This document shows positions 1 through 13,500 of a stretch of DNA of 64,000 nt, in pieces; the stretch's first letter is position 1; each line of letters begins with the position of its first letter. Location: the NCBI GenBank assembly GCA_035041965.1, contig JAPYMA010002957.1, forward strand, positions 1 through 64,000. Direction: 5' to 3'. Source of the DNA: Anisakis pegreffii (lineage: Eukaryota; Nematoda; Chromadorea; Rhabditida; Anisakidae). The notes under the pieces were generated by a model that searched no databases, had not been told where the DNA came from, and saw nothing but the letters and a program-made list of their open reading frames with translations. The position numbers were made by a program, and so were the translations under genes.

Positions 1-26
1 TTCTGAATTAACTTCTGAATCGATAA

Positions 27-658
<632 letters not shown>

Positions 659-789
659 ATCGTATTATCATCATATTCACTACATCGTTTTACTTCAGCA
701 ATAGCTCTTAGTGTGTCTCAACCATTATTCCATTCATATCTCAATCTAAACAACATTAATGCTTGACCTTTCTCTGCTCGTTACTCATC

Positions 790-886
790 CAACTCCTTAT
801 GAATAGTGGTATTAGTAATAGTAATAGTCATAATAATAGTAATAGTAGTAATACTAATAACAGTAATAGTAATTAGTAATAGTAAT
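790..886. repeat. Trinucleotide-like simple repeat (AGT/AAT)
   Basis: Imperfect run of AGTAAT, AATAGT and AGTAGT units over about 95 bp. It is low complexity with no coding content. Similar AAT/AAC runs occur elsewhere in the window. Confidence 0.7.
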
Positions 887-1983
887 AGTTCGTTTCAGTT
901 GATTTATTATATAACCTTGCTGAAGCAATACAGTAGCTGATGATGGCGTTCTAACGTCCTACAGTGTTACCGTATTTTTGCCTATTATTTCGGTCAGTTA
1001 TTCATCTGTTCATGTTATTTACTTTATTATCGGTTTACTTTCCTATTATCTTAAACGCTATTTAAAAATGCGCATCGCAACATACACCCACATACAGCTA
1101 TAAGATAATTGGTCGAATGTTTCAAACAGCTATTCTGAGTAATTATTGAGCACGTGTTCTCTCGATCAGTTGCAATGTTTTTTCGGGCTCACTTTGAGTG
1201 CCTCTCCCCAGAAATAATTGCGCAGTATGCTCGTCAAGTCAATGATCGAAGTTAGAATTTCATGAAGATTTAAATGATTCTCAACAAACTTGAGAGTACA
1301 GGTAGTTTGAATATGTTACTCGCGATACTTCTGTAGAAGTGCATCATTGGTCACACTATAAAATCAGTTATATAACTGAACTCAACAAATTTCGAGCTGA
1401 ATTCAGCAAAGTCCGTCGATAATATATTTATTCTTCATATTTTCAATTATTTATTTTATTCTAATTTATATATCTAAATTATGAATCCTGGGAACCTGTT
1501 TTGACGGATTATCGCTATAGATCAATTGTACACATTCCTATAGCGCTATAGGCGCTACGATTTTCAAGGTACCGGCACTCTCAGGTTTGCCCGGTACATA
1601 TGAATTTATTGCATCAGTCGATCCAACTGGGTCTCCTCATTCAGAAAAACATATGCTTTGTCGATCCTGAGGAGATTTTAGCCATTTTCTTAGACCTATC
1701 TCAATTAGATAGCGCAGTCGCGCTCATTCATACAAATTGATCACTATAGAGCAGATAGTACGTTCATATAGCATAGGCGGATTGCGATCTTCGAGCTAAC
1801 CGTCTTCTCAGGTTTGCCCGGAAACATGCGAATTTCTTTTCACCGTTCGATCCAGCAGAACCTCTAGATTAACAATATTAAAAATTTTTCTGAGCAATTT
1901 GGCTTAGTTGAGGAGATATAGGCATTTTATCCATGCTGTCCAGCAATTTTGCTTTCCTGAGGAAATATAGCCATTTTCTTAAA

Positions 1984-2047
1984 TCGCCTCTACGCTAATT
2001 GAGATGGCTTTATTTTTCTAAAGCCATCTCAATTAGCGCAGAGACGC
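1984..2047. repeat. 28-bp-arm inverted repeat (hairpin)
   Basis: Arms 1984-2011 and 2020-2047 are inverted complements with about three mismatches and an 8-base spacer. The inner 19 bases (CGCTAATTGAGATGGCTTT and its complement) match perfectly. The hairpin lies inside the diverged repeat block and may be the remains of a palindromic MITE. Confidence 0.75.
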
Positions 2048-2119
2048 TTCATCATATACATTGTATCTCTATAGATCAATTGTACACATGCATTAAAGGC
2101 GTTACGCTGTCCAAGGTAG

Positions 2120-2402
2120 TGTTGGGTCGCTGACTACCGAAAATCGGTCAGTAATCACCGACGGTTTTGCGGTGGTCCCCGACCGTCGGTGAATACCGAG
2201 TTGCGGTGATTACCGACCAGACGGTGACTACCGACCGCAACCTCCAGAGCGTGTTCGGTCGGTGGAGGTGGCAAACCGTTAGGCGGTTACAACCGACCGA
2301 TACTCAAAGTTATGCGGTCGATGAATATCGAGTTGCTGTATTCACCAACAGGGCTCTCGGCCGGTGACCACCGAGAAACACTGGCGGTTCCCAACACTAC
2401 TT
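2120..2402. mobile_element. hAT-like MITE inserted in a repeat copy
   Basis: GTAGTGTTGGG at 2116-2126 is inverted as CCCAACACTAC at 2390-2400. Bases 2112-2119 (CAAGGTAG) and 2403-2410 (AAAGGTAG) agree at 7 of 8 positions, as an 8-bp target duplication of the hAT type would. Removing the insert restores continuity with the neighbouring repeat copies. The inside is GC-rich compared with its surroundings and built from CGGTCGGT / ACCGACCG-like repeats. It encodes no transposase. The exact left end is uncertain by a few bases because the terminal repeat and target duplication overlap. Confidence 0.6.
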
Positions 2403-2579
2403 AAAGGTAGTTGAGCAGGTTTGCCCGGTAGCATATGAATTTCTTTGCAGCATTCAATTGCTCAGAATTTCTTCTTCAAAAATATCATAAACTTTGCCGA
2501 TAAATTTTGTTCAAGATATATAACTGATTTCAAGATATATAACTGTTTTGTTCAAGATATATAACTGATTTTCTGATGA

Positions 2580-2979
2580 CATGTCAAACTACTTGAGCCG
2601 TTCTATAATACCGCCAAGTTCTGCGCATCTGATCACTATAGTGTGATCAATGATACAGATTCACTGGAATATCACGAGCACCATTTTCGACTGCTAACTA
2701 CCAGCAATACCATGATTTATTGTTAGCATCAGATTCAGTAGATTCTTAGCATTCAGAATATCATATATTGTCCACGGATTCTGCTTGATTCGAGAGATAT
2801 ACTTACTACTTGAACCATTCTATGATGCCGCCAAACTCTGCACATTTGATCTCTGTGCCATGATCAATGATACGGTTCTGCAGGAATATCACGTGTCCCA
2901 TTTTCAGAACACCCGTATCCTCAACTTTGCTCAGCAGTTCGCAAGTTCTTTTCAAAATCGATTCCAGGAGATTCTCTAG
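2580..2979 (+). pseudogene. Duplicated fragment of a cysteine-rich C8-like coding region
   Basis: Bases 2806-2979 translate to an open segment reading EPFYDAAKLCTFDLCAMIND and on to a stop. The pattern PEPFY...C.FDLCA resembles the C8 domain found next to VWD domains in secreted and matrix proteins. A related but stop-ridden copy precedes it at about 2590-2690. Both contain an ATGATCAATGATAC core followed by GGAATATCACG. The tandem copies, one of them broken, suggest exon remnants of a decayed gene. The C8 assignment rests on a short motif only. Confidence 0.35.
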
Positions 2980-3171
2980 TTTCAGAAATGTGTATGTGCT
3001 GTCGTTCACATTGAAGTGTGAGTGTCATTCCGTAGAATAGGGCTCATGCTTAAGCTCAGCTCTATTCTTACGCTCAAGTGCAAACCTATGGGAAGGTTTA
3101 GTTTTGCGCTTATGTTGTCAAGGGAATGAAATTCCTGTTAAAATTCATCTCAAAGATCCTTATCACACATC

Positions 3172-3381
3172 ATGTCGTTGAATGTCTCACGATCAGCACC
3201 GTTGGCTCAGATGCATTTTGAAAGGGAAACTTATCCGTCACGGTACCGCATGTGGTTGATTGGTTTCTTGCTGATGCTGTTAGAAATTGTCCCTTTGATG
3301 ATAGTTTTGCAATCCGTTACAATAAGAAATCATGACAATGATACTGTGATCAATAAGAATAATAATGAAATGACAGTATAA
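3172..3381 (+). CDS. Possible terminal exon with one transmembrane segment
   Basis: The open frame ends at TAA 3379-3381 and encodes about 69 residues. These comprise a polar N-terminal part, a 22-residue hydrophobic stretch (MWLIGFLLMLLEIVPLMIVL), and a short Asn/Asp-rich tail. AATAAA-like signals follow at about 3409 and 3455, as expected after a real 3' end. It could be the last exon of the gene whose C8-like remnant lies upstream on the same strand. No splice acceptor was verified, and the frame may be spurious. Confidence 0.25.
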   Translation: MSLNVSRSAPLAQMHFERETYPSRYRMWLIGFLLMLLEIVPLMIVLQSVTIRNHDNDTVINKNNNEMTV

Positions 3382-4512
3382 TAATTGGACAACAAACAAT
3401 ATCGCAAAAATAAATATCCGATTTATTCATAATGTAATTTGTTCAACAAGAAAGAAATAAATACAGTGTTTATACAATTGATGGAAACAATGAGCTGATT
3501 CACTCTCACGAACAGATCATATCGCAGCCAGAGAAACTAGTTGAACTCCGCTAAAAAAAACACTATGTTAGCATCACATTGCAATTTATCGGAGTTATCT
3601 TTGACATTGCTTCACTGCTATCCCCATCTCTCATGATTGTTTTCGTGATAGATTTGTTCATTTACATAAACATTTAGATTTTTTTTTGAAACGGATGACT
3701 CGTCCGGTTCAACCTGAATGATCTTCGTACCGAATGCATCAATATATGTGTGGAAATTTTCCAAATCAAAATGCTTTCATATCTCCACATCACTCCTCGC
3801 TTATTCTATAATTCGTGTTACACAACAATACTCGTTTACAAATATAAAAACGGCTAAAACATATCCATCAACCTAATAGAATATTCCTGATCAATAGAAT
3901 TTTTCATATACGGCCGTAAATCTGTATAATAAAGGAATCACTATTAACAAACAACAATTTAAAAAGTAAATAAATAATGAATGAGAGATTGAAGACTTTC
4001 AAAAGAAGAAATATTATTTTAGCAAGTCAATCGAACAATTTAAAGCGTAACAAAAGTTCCATAATATGGAGAAAGACCCAAAATAAGCAAAACAACGATT
4101 CAAAAAAACAACATCACTAACTGAAAGAATTCCCGAATAAATATTTGGTTCCTCATTTCTGAGTCACACACTTTTCACTGAACAAAACCGTTGGATCATT
4201 TTAGCTTGTTAAGTTCATTTCTACGTTAAGCCCAAAACAACAACGGTTTGTAATCGCTTCATTGACAACTACAGTGATCATTACCAATTTATTTTCAGTA
4301 GCTGTACTTTGGAACACTATGATGCGTTTATGCGACTCGAACCTACCAAAAATATTTGGTTCTCTAAAGAAACTTGAGTCATTTATGAACAAATACCACA
4401 GTTTCAGAGGCTTTTTCAAACTGAGAAATCATCATCTTATTGCGAGCGGCGTTCTCAGAGCACGACTCAGAAATGAGGCAAAGAACCGATCACAGAAGAA
4501 TTAATACATAAT
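3382..4512. other. Intergenic / 3' flank of the peptidase gene
   Basis: AT-rich sequence with no supported gene. For the minus-strand peptidase gene, TTTATT at about 4289 (AATAAA on the minus strand) lies roughly 220 bp past the stop and is a candidate polyadenylation signal. Open frames at 4201-4504 on both strands look like chance. Confidence 0.4.
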
Positions 4513-7500
4513 TTACGAGTCCGAACTGTTGAAACATCTTTTGAAGAAGTCGGTGAGCATTGTGAAAAGATGAGCACGAGCCCATGACAGTCCATGAGCC
4601 GCATCTGGATATACCTGGAATTGAAAATTGCATTTTTGTGACGGTAACTGGAAGAGTTCTTCAAATTCACATCCATTCTGATGTAGAGCATTGTTTGGGA
4701 GTAGTGCAATTGAATCAATAACGAAAAAACTCAACAAACAGTGGCATTCAAATAATATTTGATAGCAGCGACGAAATGATGGTGATGATCATGAAAACAG
4801 TAACAATGACAATAACAATTTTCTCAAATGAATCAATCGTCAAGCCAATCGAATACGTACCATCAAATCAAACTGTATATTTTCCTCGGCAAGCGCTCTT
4901 ATCAGTTCGGCTGAATTTTGCAAATGAACATTATCTGAAAAATGGTATCGATTATTGATTGATGGAACTGAAATTGAAATTTAGTCGAACTTGAGAAAAG
5001 AAATGTTTTTGGACATCTATAAAATTACACAGTCTCGTTCCAGTATATCATATCCCGGAATCAATTTGAGCATTCAACAAATTCAGTGGAATAAGAGCAT
5101 ACCATCCGCGATTCCATGTACCAACAAGAACTGAACATCTTTAAAAGCAGAAACATTTCGCATCACATCGGTCTTCTCATAAGCTAGCTCATCTGCTGCG
5201 CCCATATAGCGTTCCGTATATGTGGCATCTAAAAACAATCATAAAACATCTCAAGATGATCGTTAACGGTGTGGTGATCTCCTACTCGTCTTTACGTCGA
5301 AAAACAATTTCATTTATACCCCGAACAAAAGGAACAGAGCCAAATGCAACAGAGTCATCGTCATTTGCGATCAGTTACGGAATGAAGTATTCTAGTGCGA
5401 TGATATTTAAAACCTACCATAATATTTAAAATTAGTTACTGGTGCAACACTGATAGCGCATCTAAACGTTCGTTTATCGTCACGTTCGATAACGTGGGCA
5501 GTTGTGAAGCCACCATATGACTGAAAATCTATGTGTTAGAGCAGTTTTGCAGAATTTCCTTCTGCGGATAAACAGCAATTTGCAACAGAAAAATTACTTG
5601 AATTTCAGTGAGGATTCATGCGTGCATTCAAACAATCATATAATGTATAACAAACAAGTCAGCAAAAATATCACAAATGTCTCTTAAATGATAACGAGTT
5701 ATCGATGGTAAGTAATGGTGATATCTTTTTAAGAAGATAGATTTCGACAAAGCCAGAATCGCTGCTCCTTTCTTCATCACTAACACCTATATAAATAGAT
5801 TTGTAAAACAAAGATCAATGAGACCCACCCAGCCCCATATCGCGATACGTTTCGAGTCGATGAATTTATGTTTAGCTGTTAGAATCCTGAAAGAAGCGTA
5901 TGATTTTCGACCGAATATATAAAACATTGATGAATCTATTCGAAATTTCAGGTTGCAAATGAAATCTGCAAAATTTGAATCATTTGAGTCTAAATGTTGA
6001 ATCAATACAATTCGCACACCTTATCGTTTCGATCTGGTCCTCAATTTCCACGGTGCCCAAATGTCCGTAGATTGGTTCTTTATACTTCCAGCCCCTGAAT
6101 CCTGAACCACGACCATCGATATAAACAACAACATATTTCTGTGTTGACGCTAATGTTTCATGAAAATTGAACGGACTAAATTCATCGTTTACTTTCTGTG
6201 AGCCTGGTCCTGCGTATCTGCAATCAATCAACACCTTTGAACATGACCAATGATCTTGAAGTTTTCAATGACTTTCTGATTACAATTTACATCAAATTTA
6301 TGCACGTGAAAGCACGTAACACTCAAAAAGACATTCATTCACTTACACTGAAACGACAACTGGATATTTGCTGTCCAAAGCGCCTTTGCTGAATTCGGGT
6401 GGAAGAAGCATTTTCACCAGTGCCACTGAAATGTTGTGTGATTTGAAAATGATAAAATTCGAAGTCTGATGGATGATCGAACTGTTAAATTGCGATTGTG
6501 AACTGTGTTTGAAGCGAGACTGATCGAAACAAATCAACGTCACCATTGCACACAATAAACTTACCGTAGCCATTTGGAAGTGTAACATTCTCGTAATGTG
6601 CAGTCGACCATGCTTTCTCATCGTACTTCCGCTCTAGATCACTACTCTCAGCAAATTCTTTCACTGTAAACAATTCGTGAACAGTATTAATTACGAAAAT
6701 AATAATGATTAAGACAATAATAACTACAATAATGATAACCAAGAACTTGAAATATGGTATTCTTTACTAAATGATTTAACAACTGACATATAGTATTGTT
6801 CGATGATATACTTGATAAGTAAACGTGCGGCTTTCCGGGTCCATGACAATTCAATACATATTTATCAGCATTTTCAGAGAACGTCACTTCTTGATAGGTA
6901 CAATTTGGGGTGATGTCACAGGTGACACATTTTGCCTCATCTACACCAGATGTCTGAAGAACGAGTTGATTGATAACTATCAAGCTGCTGTACCTATGAC
7001 TTACAATCTTTGATATACAATCGTCTATTAAATTCAGTGCTTAGTCTAAGATATTATTGCTTTGATATGAATCAATCGTTGAACAAAGTCGCGTTCGCAC
7101 AAGTGCTGTACAAATCGTTCAAATTTTCACTCTATGTAATACCATTCCAATACGCCAGGGTTTCTCAACTGGGATGCTCGTGCCCTCGAGGGGTGCGAGA
7201 TAGTATTCCAGAGGGTGCGAGATAAGGTTCTATTTTTTACATTAAAGTAGACGAGGACGGAGTTCAACTTTGCACCAATGTGTGCAGACGAAAGTGAACT
7301 TTAAAGTGAACATTTTGAAAAGGCTAGAATGTGCTCTCATGGTATACACTTATCTACATTATAAACACTCGCGGTAATGCACGAGTCACCAAAGGGAGTG
7401 GGGAACGATCCATTTTTGGGTGATTCGGGGTGTCGGGGGGTTACGGATACGATCAGGAAATTAGTTCTGACATTATACGTGGAAATAGTAAATTATTGTA

Positions 7501-10500
7501 GCGGGAGGGTAATGACGGCCTGTCAAACCATTGAAGGGGTAATGGGGCATCCGAGCGCGGGGAACGTTACAGTAGTGGATGAGAGATACAGAGTGGACAT
7601 TGTGAGGGGTGTGAGGAGATGTTAATTATTGTTGTAGGGGGGCGAGGATGTCTCTAAATTTTCTAGGGGTGCGGAGTGGAAAAAAGGTTGAGAATCACTG
7701 TAATAAGCACTAGGGAGTGATGCAAAAAATTCGTCATTTAAATTAACACACCGCAGATGCAGACGTCACGTAGATATGCCTTTGCGACGGAAGTGGAGCT
7801 GCGGCGACGAAATATCTGAAAGAAAGTAAAAATTTCATCCATAATGGAGTATGAGAACGATGCATGACTAAATGTGAAGAAATGAGTGAATGGTGCCATC
7901 CAAACTGCAACTTAAAAATACTTTCTAGGAGGGAAATGTGGATGAATGATCATCGAATTGACGAAACCCGATAATGGGATAGCTCTGATAAATGAAATGA
8001 GAACAAGAAGATTAACATGGGATGACTGTAGTTGACGCATTATGAAATATTCACAAGAAATAACAATGAGGAAATTTTGGAGCAGTCAGAGAAAATCTCA
8101 GAGTGAAATATTTCAGTAGAGTTTTCAGGAATGCCAGTGAAATTATTTGAAACCTGAGTTGAACTAAATTCGAAATTGAAGACATTGTTTACTTCTTTGT
8201 TATGATGATGATGATGTTGCGTTGGATGGGAGACAGAGTAAGATTAAGTTTTACTTTATTTATGAAGTGACCAAGTAACGATACGATTCACTGTTTCAAA
8301 AGCGCCTATGTAATGATTACTAATGAGACTGGACGGCTGTTAGAATCAACTATCTAACAAAGATCAACTTTATATAATGAATCTTTGGATGAGATGCTGA
8401 AACATTCAATATAGTTACTGATCGACGACCGGATCGATCAGAGTATGGGAACTGACATGTCAGATGCTTGCCAGTGGCGTAGCCAAGATTGTTCTCCTAC
8501 GGACGGGGTCGCAAAATGATCTGATCCATAAAAATCGCTGAATTTTGGGATGAATTTTTTAATGCTTATTTTTTCTTCATTCTATCTCCCTCCGTCCATT
8601 TTAACCCTGGTTTTTCCACTTTTTTCTTCCTTTTTTCATCTCTACATCTCTTTTTCGCTTTCGCCTTCCGCCTCAGTGATGATTCGATCGTTCATATTTC
8701 GACTTTATCAATAGTATTCTTCAAATGATAACTGCTTGAAAAGCTCACAATAGATTTTTTTCCGGATTGAACGCACTAATTGAAGTGACATCGTAATCAC
8801 CCATTGAGAGGAATGTCATACGACCATCGGTAAGTGTTGGCTGAAGAATGAAATATTCCATCAGACGAAAAAAGTAGTTCTATTGCGAAAAATCACAACA
8901 ATTCATCTGGAAATGCTCGCGAAATCGAGTGTTTTTTGCACGAATTAGAGCAACGACCGAAACAAACATTCGTTTGTAGCTCACCGGTACAGAAACTCTG
9001 GCCACTTGAGTGAAAATCTCTCCGTTTGGTCGACGATGTGGTAAATTGACGAAATACGCATCGTTGGTTGAGAATTTCACACGAGTATCGTCTGGTTCAG
9101 CCCATAAATGGTGTTCACCGATTTCATATTTCTGATCGTAATTCTACAACACTACAGATTAGTCAATAAAAAGTGTTATCAAATAATCTTTATTGTACAA
9201 TGTAACCCATGTTGCTGAATACAGATATATCATTAAACTGAAACGCAACAAAAACGTCTTCAATACGTAGGATTTTAATAGGTATGAATCTGTAATCTCA
9301 TTCATAAGTTACTTCAGTTCAATTTAAGCATTAGATCAGCACTTGAGCACAGCTCAAAATCGTTCGTAACGTACCAACTGGCATTGCCCAGATTCGAATG
9401 AACAAATTGTTATTGATGTTATATTTTGATATCGATTCGTAAACACGGCCATCAAATAGTCTTTATTGTACAATGTAACCCATGCTGCCGAATACAAATA
9501 TGTCATTAAACTGAAACGCAACAAAAATCCCTTCAATTACTATTCTATTTAATATCTTTATTCATCAGCACCTACATTATATTACATATATCATCGTTAT
9601 TTGTGCTTGTTTATCAATACTTTCTGAGAATTATTATTCTGACTGAAACGATAACTTCTTTCAGCTTCGTATTATGTGCATTAAAGAACTGATTGCGATC
9701 TTAACACAACCACTCGGTGGATGCTGAACGGTCTCCGCGACAGCTCAGAGGTAGAGCCCCAACAGGTAATTGGTACATTATGCGAAAGTATTTTTCTAGC
9801 TCATCTTAAGTAAGTTGGCTGCTTTAAATTTAAAAAATTTGCAAAAGCTGAACGCTCACAGTCAGTGTTTTTTCGTTCCTCTCCATAATTTGTGTTGTGA
9901 ATAGCTTATCATGATTTCAAGCAAGATTTTTGCTTGAAAGTAAAAATAGATAGAAGATGCTCTGTAGTGTGGAAGCGAAAGCATTCAGATTACTCATGAA
10001 AATTACAAGTTCTTTTGTATGAACTAGCACTGTAGCGATACTCTTGCGATCGAGCATTGTTGAGTTTCTTTATTCGCAATTCACGAAAAGAATGAGAACT
10101 GCAGACCTACCTTCGTTTATTCAGACCAATGTACATCTTTTTGCTTTGCCTCAAGCTGCGACTCCATATGAAAAGTGTTATTTGAGGTAATTGTTCGGAA
10201 CCGGTTTTTGGATACGGAACACTCTCGGTTGTCGGGTATTGGGCGTGATTGAACATTGGGAACTCGACTTGTGGAATCTGGTGATCATCTATGCGAAGAT
10301 ACGCTAAGTACTCACCGGACTTCGACCACCACAAAGCCTGCAATTATGATTGCGCCTCAAAAAAACCTTTGGCGCAAGCAAGCTGGAGTAATTATAGGAG
10401 GAGAACGCACTGCATTTGAGCTGAGTATTTCCTCTTCGTAAATCCAATCACTGATACCATTGTATACGGTTGTGCTGCCGTCTAGCGTCAATCGAACCGC

Positions 10501-13500
10501 TTGACTCGTTTCGGGATTGTCACAGTAATAGAGATCATTCTCATGAACGAAAACCTGCAACCGTTTCAGATCGTTCTGCGATCAACTGCGGCAGTTCATT
10601 TCGACTCACAATCAGAGTCTTCGCCTTATCATACTCATTCTCGCATCCTTTTTAAAACGAAATAAAACAAAGTCTAATGACACGTAGATTCAAGAAATGA
10701 GTAGACTTTGTTGATTATACATTCCGTTGGGATTTTATTTCATCTAAAAATGTGTGAAGTCTTTCTGTCTCACGCTGTATCATTGAAAACTGAAGTGACA
10801 AAAGACTTTCGAACGCAACAACGCGCAAAAGTGCCACGAGGAATACTTTCCAAGGCAAGCAATAGATTATTGTACTCACATATTCATCGAATTTTGGATT
10901 CCACTTGAACAACGATATCAACTCGTCACCCGTACGTTTCGGACCGACGTTTTCGAATGTGCTAAAATTTTCGAAAATCTTTTTGTCCTTCTGATAATTC
11001 AGAAACAATACACCAATCAAATACATGTTTAATTCTATTCAATGCACCACACAAAAACATTTCATGAAATTGTCTACACATGCACACTAAAAATTAAACG
11101 CATAAATTGAAATGTTTCGGTCTTGTTGCTCTCATCGTCAACAGAAAATTAGTGAGATTGTAGAGAAAATTTTGTTGTTACGAAAAAATTTTGCAGAATT
11201 CTCCCATTTTGATGAATTACAAAATTTCCGAGTTGCTTTGTTTTTCTGGATAGTAGCACTGGACGAGTCTAATCGTAAGTATAAACGTAGATCTCGCCTA
11301 GTATCGTTCGTAAATAAATCGTTGTCATTGATTTCGTTGCAATCTCGGTGTGCATTGATTGAATAAAAGTCAAAGTCAAATATAAAAAGCAATCTTCGAA
11401 AATACGACGTGCAATTCAATTGTGAGTCAATTAATGATCAGAGTTGAAGTGTTAGAAATCGATACAACCAAGCGATCGAAGCCCAAAAGCAAACATGCAA
11501 TATTCTCAGTGATGCCTTCATAAGAGAATTTTTTAATGTGCCGTTTGTCAATTTCATTTTCAGTAATATACCAGTACAGATGCAGAACAGGTACAGCTAC
11601 ATGCATAGTGCAAGGAGTGCGATACTTCTTGATATAGTGGTATCACTGGATATCAGCAGTTATTTTGGTGCATGAAGAGAATGTGATGGAGTATGATTAA
11701 TTAATAATGCTCAGGTGAATAGGCACGTTCAAGGCTTTGTTATCATGCATTGTAGGTGAATTCAACAAAATGACAACAGATATGATCAAAATAAACAACC
11801 AAACTATCAACAACCAAAAACTTTCGAACAGACACATCAAAACGCACACAACACATCACCTAACTGCATTTTCACTTCCACAAGAAATGCTTTCAATTAC
11901 TTACGAATTATTCGAAACGAAGATACGACAGATGAAGTTTTTCTGCTTCTGAAGTATCATTCATTTATTCAGTGAACGGAAACAAATTTAGTTTCAAACT
12001 GAATAAATGAGTGCAAATAAAAAATGAGGCGCTGCAAAATTGATGAATGCGAACAAGATTGATGATCTAATAGAAGATAAAATAAGAAATGTGAATCGTT
12101 TAGCAGTGGCCTATTTCAAATGCACGAGACAGATTTAAGCTGATTACGAGAGTGAAATGACGAAGAAATTATTTGTTTGCAAAGCGATTTTGCAACAGAT
12201 TCGCAAATATTTACATAAATATGCATTTCGTTAAGGTAATATCATAGCAAAAGAATTTATCGTTGATATGCACGAATTCAAATTATTAATTGTGAATGTT
12301 AGGCTGAAGCTATTAGTTGGAAGAAGTGATGATGAATTCGAATGATTTTATTCGTTAATCAGTTAGAATCTTGACCAGACTTCATCTTCAGACGAAGCAG
12401 TCAGTTGAAGAAGCAGCATTACGGTTTTGCATAGCTTCAATGAATGCCCTCATAAGATGCCTACTTTTTTACATGTTCTCAGAAGGCTTATGCACATTAT
12501 CGGTTATTGACTACTTTTCATGGCATTCAAAAAATTCTCCCCGAACAAAGTCTTCGGTAAGCACCGAAGAAATTTGATATTGAAGAATAAACAAAAGATG
12601 GATTTCCTCAGAAGTAAATTTGATAATGAAGAATAAACATATGAATTTCATATGGCTTAAAAACGGCTGGAACCCTCGATTAAAGAGCTTTCGCAAATAA
12701 ACTCAGAATGAAACTACTTTGTCTGAGTTTCATATTAGACACATTCGACCGTATTCATGATCTATACTTCATGATCTATTCGATCTAATTACAACGATTC
12801 AAACTTACTATGAGCAGAAAAAAATAAGGAATGTTTTTTTTCAAAAATTTCAAAATCTTGCTGTGGGAAAACATGAATTATGAGTATTATTTGGATGAAT
12901 GCATTCCTTCGAATTATTTGCACAAATCCATCTGATTATTTATTTGAGTTTTTGAGGAATGGACAGAGATAGTCATAGGATATGAATATCAGCAAGCATC
13001 ACTATCATCAAAAGCTAAAGCCCTTCCCAAAGCGTGCTGCTCAAGTGCTACCAATTATACAGCAGTGAAGATTAGTTGTGGAGTGCTCAGAATGAGAAAA
13101 GAGAGGCATTCGCTTCTCAGATGTGTAACTATTTTATCAGATAAACGAACATTTTATCAGAGAGTGTATCTTTTCGGTTCACTACTTTAAATGGAGCCAA
13201 CTGCGAATGGCGATAACGTTTCAGCTGAAAATTTGAATTGATCACTGATGCGTTCTTGATTCAAATTCACATCGTGCCCGCAGTATCACCGTCAACTCAT
13301 CCATCCACTCTATCACTTTCGCTTCCGTAAACCATCATCACTCATGCAAAAAACTGACGATGTAATATTTGCCGTTTCTTTCGAATAAAGTCATTTCATA
13401 TTATACTAACAAGTCAACTAGTGGGAGCTCTTTTGTTGTTGCTGTTGTTGTCATTATACATCAACAATCATCTCAACTGGAAAGACCGCTAGTAAAACCG

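Larger units (their letters stand above)
1500..2560. repeat. Three diverged copies of an interspersed repeat unit
   Basis: The phrase CAGGTTTGCCCGG recurs at about 1584, 1810 and 2415. Each time it is followed by a related stretch (CATATGAATTT or CATGCGAATTT, then a TCGATCCA-like segment). Two copies are preceded by CTATAGATCAATTGTACACAT. The copies are diverged and unequal in length. A small transposon interrupts the third copy. No open frame is conserved between copies, so this looks like a decayed transposon or satellite. The last part (2505-2575) also holds three copies of TTCAAGATATATAACTG. Confidence 0.55.

Noticed and set aside
7377..7625. 82-codon open frame within the hAT element as a transposase remnant
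   Set aside because: No hAT dimerisation or DDE motif; most of it is the nested non-coding MITE.
9728..9790. tRNA-like A-box (AGCTCAGAGGTAGAGC)
   Set aside because: No B-box GGTTCRANNCC and no cloverleaf-compatible acceptor stem nearby.
11598..11640. Alternative candidate for the small peptidase exon between the 14.3-kb and 10.9-kb exons
   Set aside because: The phase-compatible reading begins with a stop after its acceptor; the segment 11948-11905 has both good splice sites and the required phases.
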